Below, piece by piece: positions 1 to 4,505 of a stretch of DNA of 5,754 nucleotides. A program made the translations under genes and the position numbers. The DNA is from Oscillospiraceae bacterium. Lineage in GTDB: Bacteria; Bacillota; Clostridia; Oscillospirales; Oscillospiraceae. Where the stretch lies: contig JAFZAM010000109.1 in assembly GCA_017557265.1 (NCBI GenBank), positions 1 to 5,754 of the forward strand, read 5' to 3'. The notes below the pieces were generated by a model. That model saw only the letters and a program-made list of their open reading frames with translations, ran no database searches and was not told the origin of the DNA. The first letter of the stretch is position 1, and each line of letters opens with the position of its first letter.

Positions 1-41
1 CCACAGGCACGTCATTCACTCCCGCGGCGCCGCTATGCTAC

Positions 42-69
42 CCCCAAGGGGAAGCCTTTGGGGCTTCCC
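42..69. repeat. GC-rich hairpin, partial inverted copy of the repeat at 4472-4490
   Basis: GGGAAGCC (49-56) and GGCTTCCC (62-69) form a perfect 8-bp stem with a 5-nt loop. CCCCAA (42-47) can alternatively pair with TTGGGG (58-63). No T-run follows on the plus strand, so it is not a convincing plus-strand terminator. Positions 46-63 match the minus strand of 4472-4490 with one mismatch and one single-base indel, which suggests a dispersed intergenic repeat family. That a family exists is inferred from two copies only. Confidence 0.45.
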
Positions 70-113
70 GCGCGAAAAAAGTTCATCCATTGTTCAATAC
101 GGCTTCACCGACT

Positions 114-156
114 CGCGCGCGGGCGGGCATAATATATCCCCGCGGCGCGCGTTTTT
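114..156 (+). terminator. Possible intrinsic terminator of an upstream unit
   Basis: CGCGCGC (114-120) pairs with GCGCGCG (145-151), and GGG (125-127) can pair with CCC (138-140) inside. A run of five T follows at once (152-156). The interior of the stem is imperfect and the T-run is short. The arrangement would insulate the promoter downstream from read-through by an upstream plus-strand gene, but no such gene end is visible in the window. Confidence 0.4.
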
Positions 157-183
157 CTCCGTTTTTCCGGCGGCGAAAAACGC
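149..183. repeat. A/T-tract inverted repeats upstream of the promoter
   Basis: The octamer CGTTTTTC occurs twice, at 150-157 and 160-167, exactly 10 bp apart. Its reverse complement GAAAAACG lies at 175-182. Each copy can pair with that sequence, and the outer copy extends to 9 bp (149-157 with 175-183). GCGGCG (170-175) can also pair with CGCCGC (181-186). Two T5 tracts one helical turn apart and an A5 tract at about -52 to -48 could bend DNA or act as an UP-like element, or may be remnants of terminator hairpins. The pattern is seen directly; the function is inferred. Confidence 0.35.
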
Positions 184-208
184 CGCGAGCCGTTGACTAC
201 GGCTCGCG
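184..208. promoter_or_regulatory. Perfect 25-bp palindrome over the -35 box: probable operator
   Basis: CGCGAGCCGT (184-193) and ACGGCTCGCG (199-208) are perfect 10-bp inverted arms around a 5-bp centre, TGACT (194-198). The -35 hexamer TTGACT (193-198) lies at the dyad centre, so a dimeric regulator bound here would compete with RNA polymerase. The arrangement is typical of a repressor operator, for example one relieved by the pathway substrate. No regulator gene is in the window, and the arm sequence does not let me name a family. A role as a DNA or RNA hairpin is less likely because the site lies upstream of the predicted transcription start. Confidence 0.6.
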
Positions 209-221
209 AATGTGGTATGCT
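193..221 (+). promoter_or_regulatory. Sigma-A (sigma-70 type) promoter of the catabolic operon
   Basis: The -35 TTGACT (193-198) matches TTGACA at five of six positions. The spacer is 17 bp. The -10 TATGCT (216-221) is a good match to TATAAT and is preceded by TGG at 213-215, giving an extended -10. The first A residues at a suitable distance, 227-228, are the expected transcription start. It lies directly upstream of the first gene in the same direction and is the only near-consensus promoter I see for the five-gene unit. Confidence 0.75.
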
Positions 222-227
222 TTATTA

Positions 228-320
228 AGTCAAAATAGGCGCAAAGCGCCCTCCCGGGGGCCCGCCTGCGCCCTTTGGGCATAACGCTTTAAGATGAAAT
301 TATTTTAAGGAGGATTCACT
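228..320 (+). promoter_or_regulatory. Structured 5' leader of the operon
   Basis: The predicted leader of about 93 nt contains GGCGC (238-242), which can pair either with GCGCC at 246-250 (3-nt loop) or with GCGCC at 268-272. A second small hairpin, GCCC-TTT-GGGC (270-280), competes with the latter pairing. A GC-only stretch (CCCGGGGGCCC, 253-263) lies between. The 3' part is A/T-rich and carries the ribosome binding site AAGGAGG (307-313). Alternative pairings could mean attenuation or mRNA stabilisation. I recognise no known riboswitch and see no T-run after the hairpins. Confidence 0.35.
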
Positions 321-1115
321 ATGGTTCCCGTCAGCAAAGATTTCGTCAACAACATGTTCTCCATTGAGGGCAAGGTCGCTCTCGTGACCGGCGCCACCGG
401 CGCGCTCGGCTGCGTCCTCGCCAAGGCTTACGGCTATGCCGGCTGCAAGGTCTTCATGACCGCCCGCAACGCCAAGAAGCTCCAGGCTCTCGAGGACGAG
501 TTCAAGGCCGAGGGCATCGACTGCGCGTATTTCGCCGCCGACCCCGCCCAGGAGGAGGACGTCAAGGCCCTCATCAAGGCCGCCGTCGAGAAGTACGGCG
601 AGATCAACATCCTCGCCATCGCCCACGGCTACAACAAGCCCGCCAACGTCCTTGAGCAGTCCGTCGCCGACTGGCAGTACATCATGGACGCCGACTGCAA
701 GAGCGTCTATATAGTCGCCAAGTTCGTCGCCGAGCAGATGGTCGCCCAGGGCAAGGGCGGCAAGATGGTCATCACGACCTCCCAGCGCTCCAAGCGCGGC
801 ATGGCCGGCTACACCGGCTACTGCACGTCCAAGGGCGGCGCCGACCTGATGGTCAACTGCCTCGCCTGCGACCTCACCGCGCAGTACGGCATCAACGTCA
901 ACTCCATCTGCCCGACCGTCTTCCGCTCCGACCTGACCGAGTGGATGTTCGATCCCGAGTCCGCCGTCTACAAGAACTTCCTCAACCGCGAGCCCATCGG
1001 CCGCCTCGGCGAGCCCGCCGATTTCGTCGGCTACGCTCTGTTCCTGAGCTCCGCCGCCTCCGACTTCATCACCGGCGCCAACTGCGACTGCTCCGGCGGC
1101 TACCTCGTAGTGTGA
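321..1115 (+). CDS. SDR-family oxidoreductase, probable phloroglucinol reductase
   Basis: A 264-residue classical short-chain dehydrogenase/reductase, cytosolic and of normal length. The Rossmann motif TGATGALG is at residues 23-30. The catalytic Ser, Tyr and Lys are S154, Y167 and K171 (YxxxK), and the C-terminal SGG lies at 258-260. The second beta strand ends T-A-R (47-49) with no acidic residue, which favours NADP(H). Two usually conserved elements differ: the NNAG motif reads IAHG (100-103), and the structural Asn of the tetrad aligns with D125. By context it is inferred to reduce phloroglucinol to dihydrophloroglucinol; published phloroglucinol reductases are NADPH-dependent SDRs. A plain annotation would be gluconate 5-dehydrogenase-like or 3-oxoacyl-ACP-reductase-like. 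The start is set by AAGGAGG at 307-313, 7 nt upstream; Met12 has no such site. It is first in the operon, with codons strongly biased to C-ending forms. Confidence 0.8.
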   Translation: MVPVSKDFVNNMFSIEGKVALVTGATGALGCVLAKAYGYAGCKVFMTARNAKKLQALEDEFKAEGIDCAYFAADPAQEEDVKALIKAAVEKYGEINILAIAHGYNKPANVLEQSVADWQYIMDADCKSVYIVAKFVAEQMVAQGKGGKMVITTSQRSKRGMAGYTGYCTSKGGADLMVNCLACDLTAQYGINVNSICPTVFRSDLTEWMFDPESAVYKNFLNREPIGRLGEPADFVGYALFLSSAASDFITGANCDCSGGYLVV

Positions 1116-1146
1116 TCCCCGCATAAAGCGTTAAAGGAGAAACGAA

Positions 1147-2079
1147 ATGAACATCAAAAACGTAGTCGTCGTCGGCGCGGGCATGATGGGCAACGCTCTT
1201 GCCCAGGTCTTCGCCTCCAACCCCGACCTGCACGTCGTTCTCAAGACCCGCGCCCTCAAGCCCGACCGCTGGGAGCCCATCGAGAACAACCTCGACATCA
1301 TGATCTCCCGCGGCGCCGCGACCGAAGAGGAGAAGAAGGCCATCATGAGCCGCATCCACTTCGTCGTCGACGAGGCCGAGGCCTATTCCGACGCGGACTT
1401 CATCATCGAGTGCGCTCCCGAGGTCATGGAGACCAAGCAGCAGCTCTTCGTCGAGATCGAGAAGTTCTGCCCCGTCAAGTGCATCCTCGCGACCAACTCC
1501 TCCGTCATGAGCTCGACCGAGATCGGCTCCAAGTGCGCCCATCCCGAGCGCGTCGTCGGCGCCCACTTCTGGAATCCCGGCCACCTCATCCCCCTCGTCG
1601 AGGTCATCAAGTCCAACGTCACCGAGCAGTGGGTCATCGACGAGACCATGGAGCTCATGACCAGCTGCGGCAAGAAGCCCATCTTCTGCAAGAAGGACGT
1701 CCCGGGCTTCGTCGCCAACCGCCTCCAGCACGCCCTCTGGCGCGAGGCCTTCTATATGGTCGAAAACGGCATAGCCGACGCCAAGACCGTCGACGACGCC
1801 TGCAAGTACGGCCCCGGCCTGCGCTGGCCCATCATGGGACCGATGGAGAACTCCGACGTCGTCGGCATCGAGCTCTCCAAGAACATCCACGACTATATCC
1901 TTCCGTATCTGGCCGATAACCACGAGCCCTCCAAGTGCCTGCAGGAGATGCTCGACCGCGGCGATCTCGGCTTCAAGACCGGCAAGGGCTGGCAGGAATG
2001 GACGCCCGAGCAGATGAAGGCCTCCAACACCGGCCTGCGCGAGTACCTCATCGACTACGCCGCCAAGCAGAAGAAATAA
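1147..2079 (+). CDS. 3-hydroxyacyl-CoA dehydrogenase-fold enzyme, probable 3-hydroxy-5-oxohexanoate dehydrogenase
   Basis: A 310-residue enzyme with an N-terminal NAD-binding Rossmann domain (GAGMMG, 10-15) and a C-terminal helical 3-HAD domain from about 185. The family's catalytic residues are all present: Ser in TNSS (116-119), H140 in HFWNP, E152 and N191. HFWNP and the later GLRW (224-227) resemble the L-carnitine dehydrogenase and L-gulonate 3-dehydrogenase branch, which oxidises free 3-hydroxy acids, more than true acyl-CoA enzymes. Its product would be a beta-keto acid, the substrate class of the BKACE gene downstream. In the phloroglucinol reading it oxidises (S)-3-hydroxy-5-oxohexanoate to 3,5-dioxohexanoate. 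The gene begins 31 nt after the SDR stop, with AAAGGAG at 1133-1139. L-carnitine dehydrogenase is the main alternative, but it leaves the SDR and cyclase unexplained. Confidence 0.75.
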   Translation: MNIKNVVVVGAGMMGNALAQVFASNPDLHVVLKTRALKPDRWEPIENNLDIMISRGAATEEEKKAIMSRIHFVVDEAEAYSDADFIIECAPEVMETKQQLFVEIEKFCPVKCILATNSSVMSSTEIGSKCAHPERVVGAHFWNPGHLIPLVEVIKSNVTEQWVIDETMELMTSCGKKPIFCKKDVPGFVANRLQHALWREAFYMVENGIADAKTVDDACKYGPGLRWPIMGPMENSDVVGIELSKNIHDYILPYLADNHEPSKCLQEMLDRGDLGFKTGKGWQEWTPEQMKASNTGLREYLIDYAAKQKK

Positions 2080-2095
2080 GTTTTTTAACTTACGC

Positions 2096-2177
2096 AGCGG
2101 GGCGGAGGCTCCGTGCCTTCGCCCTCCTGCGGAGCGAGACCCCGCTTGCTTTATCAACAAACTGCCCCGCAGTTGTT
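2096..2177. repeat. Nested intergenic hairpins before the cyclase gene
   Basis: The 138-nt gap between the second and third genes (2080-2217) holds two structures. AGCGGGG (2096-2102) pairs with CCCCGCT (2140-2146) and encloses a second stem, GCTCCG (2108-2113) with CGGAGC (2130-2135). Next, AACTGC-CCC-GCAGTT (2160-2174) is a perfect 6-bp hairpin extendable past one bulged A by CAA/TTG-type pairs to 2156-2177. Only TAAATAA follows, not a T-run, so a strong terminator is unlikely. An mRNA processing or stability element, or a dispersed repeat, is more plausible. I see no good promoter in the gap. Confidence 0.45.
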
Positions 2178-2217
2178 AAATAAGTGATCTCACAAATTCA
2201 TTAAAGGAGTTCTGAAA

Positions 2218-3237
2218 ATGGGAAAAACCGTATTCGTTGACCTCACCCACCCGTTCAGTGCCGAGATACCCCGCTGGCCGTATTTCGACAAGCCCGTCAT
2301 CGACAACACCCACACCATGGCCAAGGGTGGCGTCCTGACCCAGAAGATCACCTGCACCATGCACACCGGCACCCACTGCGACGCTCCCCGTCACGTCATG
2401 GAGTACGAGTTCGACGGCCGCCGCGCCCGCTACACCCACGAGATGCCCGTCGACGCCTACACCGGCACCGCCGTCGTTCTCAAGATCGACATCGAGCCCT
2501 GGGGCCTCATCACCGACAAGCACCTCGACGCCGCCTGCAAGAAGTACAAAATAAAGCAGAAGGACCTCGAGGGCAAGATCATCTGCCTCAACACCGGCAT
2601 GCACCGCCTCTTCGACGACACGAAGGCCTACTATCACTACGCGGCCGGCACCGGCATCGACGCCGGCAAGTGGTTCGTCAAGAACAAGGTCAAGTGCGTC
2701 GCCATGGACTCTCAGGCTCTCGACCATCCCCTCCACACCGCGATGAGCCTCAACGGCATGACCCGCATGGATCTGCTCGGCGCGACCGGCAAGACCATCA
2801 TCGAGGAGTACAAGGAGCTCTTCGGCGAGGAAGCCTTCGCTGAGTTCGACAAGTTCGAGTATATCCGCATCCACGGCCAGGCCGCCTACGACAAGAAGTT
2901 CGGCGAGCTCGAGAACCTCGGCGTCTGGGGCACCTGGGAGCCCTGCCACAAGGAGATGCTCGGCCACGGCATAGTCGGCGTCGAGAACCTCGGCGGCGAC
3001 CTCGACAAGATCCCGCCCGGAGTCTGGTTCCGCTTCAACTGCTTCCCCCTCCGCTGGTACATGGGCGACGGCTCCATGGCCCGCTGCACGGCCGAGATCG
3101 ACGAGGACCTTCTCGTCAAGGGCGTGCCCGACCGCACCTACGCCTACGGCGGCACCGGCTACGGCTTCCCCGAGGGCAACGGCGACAGCGGCCTCGAGTA
3201 CATGCAGAGGCTCTTCAACCGCAACAAGAAGAAATAA
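2218..3237 (+). CDS. Cyclase-family metalloenzyme, probable dihydrophloroglucinol cyclohydrolase
   Basis: A 339-residue member of the putative cyclase / kynurenine formamidase-like family of metal-dependent hydrolases. The signature HTGTHxDxPxH is at 49-59, giving H49, H53, D55 and H59. The C-terminal H244 and E256 (in VENL) match the second conserved His/Glu part of the family. A strand ending MDSQALDHP (163-171) corresponds to the usual GxDxxSxD region. Members are usually about 200-260 residues; the extra length here is mainly a charged segment at about 190-243 and a long C-terminus after 265. By context it would open the ring of dihydrophloroglucinol to 3-hydroxy-5-oxohexanoate; the characterised cyclohydrolase is reported to be Mn-dependent. 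Without the neighbours only 'cyclase family hydrolase' could be said. AAAGGAG at 2203-2209, 8 nt upstream, supports the start. Confidence 0.78.
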   Translation: MGKTVFVDLTHPFSAEIPRWPYFDKPVIDNTHTMAKGGVLTQKITCTMHTGTHCDAPRHVMEYEFDGRRARYTHEMPVDAYTGTAVVLKIDIEPWGLITDKHLDAACKKYKIKQKDLEGKIICLNTGMHRLFDDTKAYYHYAAGTGIDAGKWFVKNKVKCVAMDSQALDHPLHTAMSLNGMTRMDLLGATGKTIIEEYKELFGEEAFAEFDKFEYIRIHGQAAYDKKFGELENLGVWGTWEPCHKEMLGHGIVGVENLGGDLDKIPPGVWFRFNCFPLRWYMGDGSMARCTAEIDEDLLVKGVPDRTYAYGGTGYGFPEGNGDSGLEYMQRLFNRNKKK

Positions 3238-3280
3238 GGCTGCTTAGGCAGAACATTATTCCAAGAAAGAGGTTATCAAA

Positions 3281-4129
3281 ATGGCCGATCTTAAGAACAA
3301 GCGCATAATCACCGCCGCCGTCACCGGCGCGTGGCCCAAGAAGGAAAACAACCCCAACGTCCCCCTGACTCCCGCCGAGATCTCCGAGGACGTCTACGCC
3401 TGCTGGAAGGCCGGCGCGGCCGTCGCCCATCTTCACATGCGCGACGACAACGGCAACGGCACCATGGACAAGAACAAGTTCGCCGAGACCGTCCGTCTCC
3501 TCAGAGCCAACCATCCCGACTGCGACATCGTTCTCAACATGACCACCTCCGGCGACCTCTACGCCACCGACGAGACCCGCCAGATCCACCTCAAGGAGCT
3601 GCGCCCCGAGATGGGCTCTTATGACTGCGGCTCCATGAACTGGATGAACTCCGGCCTGTTCATCAACAGCCCCGCCTTCCTCGAGGAGCTCGGCAAGAAC
3701 ATGCAGGAGTGGGGCGTCAAGCCCGAGATCGAGGCCTTCGATCCCGGCATGATCGCCAACGCCGCCTACTATCTCAAGAAGGGCGTCCTGAAGGCCCCCC
3801 TGCACTTCCAGTTCTGCATGGGCTGCGCCAACGGCATCACCGGCAGCATGAAGAACCTCGTCTTCATGAAGGAGACCATGGAGTCCCTCTGCCCGGGCAG
3901 CACCTGGAGCGCCTTCGGCGTCGGCAAGTCCGCCATGGAGATGCTCTACGGCGCCGTCGCCATGGGCGGCCACGTCCGCGTGGGCATGGAGGACAACGTC
4001 GTCTATCAGAAGGGCGTCCTCGCCGACAGCAACGCTCAGTTCGTCGAGCGCGCCGCCCGCGTCATCCGCGAGTTCGGCCTTGAGGTCGCGACTCCGGACG
4101 AGGCCAGAGAGATCCTCAGCCTCAAGTAA
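3281..4129 (+). CDS. Beta-keto acid cleavage enzyme (BKACE, DUF849), probable triacetate acetoacetate-lyase
   Basis: A 282-residue TIM-barrel enzyme of full family length. Landmarks are TGA (15-17), PLTPAEI (28-34), the Zn ligands H50 and H52 in HLHMRD, and R233, E237 and D238 in the GHVRVGMEDN stretch. BKACE enzymes condense a beta-keto acid with acetyl-CoA to give acetoacetate and a new acyl-CoA. Aligned from memory with 3-keto-5-aminohexanoate cleavage enzyme (Kce), its Glu14, which binds the substrate amino group, becomes W18, so a non-amine substrate is expected. In this operon that would be 3,5-dioxohexanoate, yielding acetoacetate plus acetoacetyl-CoA. AAAGAGG at 3266-3272 precedes the start. 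Its stop codon overlaps the next start codon. A dehydrocarnitine or lysine-pathway role cannot be ruled out from sequence alone, but no aminomutase or amine-handling gene is present. Confidence 0.8.
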   Translation: MADLKNKRIITAAVTGAWPKKENNPNVPLTPAEISEDVYACWKAGAAVAHLHMRDDNGNGTMDKNKFAETVRLLRANHPDCDIVLNMTTSGDLYATDETRQIHLKELRPEMGSYDCGSMNWMNSGLFINSPAFLEELGKNMQEWGVKPEIEAFDPGMIANAAYYLKKGVLKAPLHFQFCMGCANGITGSMKNLVFMKETMESLCPGSTWSAFGVGKSAMEMLYGAVAMGGHVRVGMEDNVVYQKGVLADSNAQFVERAARVIREFGLEVATPDEAREILSLK

Positions 4130-4317
4130 TGAGCTGGGGCCCCTGCTTCATGTACTATCACTGTCCGGAGTGCGGCAAGAAGTTCAAGTCCGCGACGGAC
4201 ATGATCCAGGACCTCGGGCCGAAGTTCGGCGTATGCCCCGTCTGCGGGGCCGAGGGCGTCCTCGACAAGGAGGGCGCGCGCACGCCGGACGACGCCGACT
4301 ACGAAGAGATCGACTGA
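4129..4317 (+). CDS. Small two-knuckle CxxCG protein (zinc ribbon or rubredoxin-like)
   Basis: A 62-residue protein of unknown function. It has two CxxCG knuckles, CPECG (12-16) and CPVCG (36-40), with 20 residues between the Cys pairs. An additional C6 lies near the N-terminus and the C-terminal tail is acidic (DDADYEEID). The paired CxxCG loops fit either a structural zinc ribbon or an iron-binding rubredoxin-like site; I cannot tell which. Its ATG overlaps the preceding TAA (TAATG), so translation is probably coupled to the BKACE gene. Met8 (4150) is an alternative start that keeps both knuckles. Codons shift to CCG, GCG, ACG and GGG, unlike the four enzymes upstream, suggesting lower expression. 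It is the last gene before the terminator. Confidence 0.7.
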   Translation: MSWGPCFMYYHCPECGKKFKSATDMIQDLGPKFGVCPVCGAEGVLDKEGARTPDDADYEEID

Positions 4318-4340
4318 CGGTACGTGAAAACAATAGAAAA

Positions 4341-4372
4341 AGACCGCATCCGCCCGGATGCGGTCTTTTTTT
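4341..4372. terminator. Strong intrinsic terminator, probably bidirectional
   Basis: AGACCGCATCC (4341-4351) and GGATGCGGTCT (4356-4366) form a perfect 11-bp stem with the 4-nt loop GCCC. A run of seven T (4366-4372) follows on the plus strand. An A-run at 4337-4341 provides the T-run needed on the minus strand. It lies 23 nt after the last operon gene and between converging genes, so it can end both the catabolic operon and the minus-strand transporter transcript. Confidence 0.92.
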
Positions 4373-4384
4373 GTGTATAAAAAA

Positions 4385-4503
4385 GCGGCGCGGCGAGGGC
4401 GCCGCGCCCTACGCGCTCCCCGCGAGCTCTGCGATAACGCGCGTAGGGAGCGACGCCCACGTCGCTCCGTTCCCCAACGGCTTCCCCCTTACGCAGGGGA
4501 GGC
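4385..4503. repeat. Cluster of four palindromes between convergent genes
   Basis: Four inverted repeats follow one another: GGCGCGGCG/CGCCGCGCC (4387-4395 with 4400-4408); CCCTACGCGC/GCGCGTAGGG (4407-4416 with 4439-4448); GGAGCGACG/CGTCGCTCC (4447-4455 with 4460-4468); and GCTTCCCC/GGGGAGGC (4480-4487 with 4496-4503, one G-T pair). Adjacent stems share edge bases, which suggests a single composite element of REP or miniature-repeat type. The last part resembles the hairpin at 42-69. None carries its own T-run. It lies in the 3' region of the transporter transcript and may protect that mRNA. Confidence 0.6.
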
Positions 4504-4505
4504 TT

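Noticed and set aside
104..133. Possible promoter TTCACC / CATAAT
   Set aside because: The spacer is 18 bp and the -35 match is weak. It sits inside the terminator-like hairpin, and a far better promoter lies downstream.
90..284. Short plus- and minus-strand frames in the upstream region
   Set aside because: They cover the terminator-like hairpins, promoter and leader, have no ribosome binding site and encode Arg/Pro-rich sequence without family features.
3240..3251. Small hairpin CTGC-TTAG-GCAG between the cyclase and BKACE genes
   Set aside because: A 4-bp stem is too short to support a functional claim.
300..3973. Long minus-strand open frames opposite the four enzyme genes (300-1124, 1069-2160, 2176-2967, 3215-3973)
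   Set aside because: They are low-complexity, rich in G, V, A, L, D and E, overlap genes with clear catalytic motifs, and arise because C-ending codon bias removes antisense stops. No family motifs or ribosome binding sites were seen.
321..4129. L-carnitine degradation operon
   Set aside because: The HAD-fold enzyme resembles L-carnitine dehydrogenase and BKACE enzymes can cleave dehydrocarnitine, but the SDR and the cyclase have no role there, while all four fit phloroglucinol.
3281..4129. Lysine fermentation kce gene
   Set aside because: No aminomutase, kdd or ammonia-lyase gene is nearby, and the Glu that binds the amino group is replaced by Trp.
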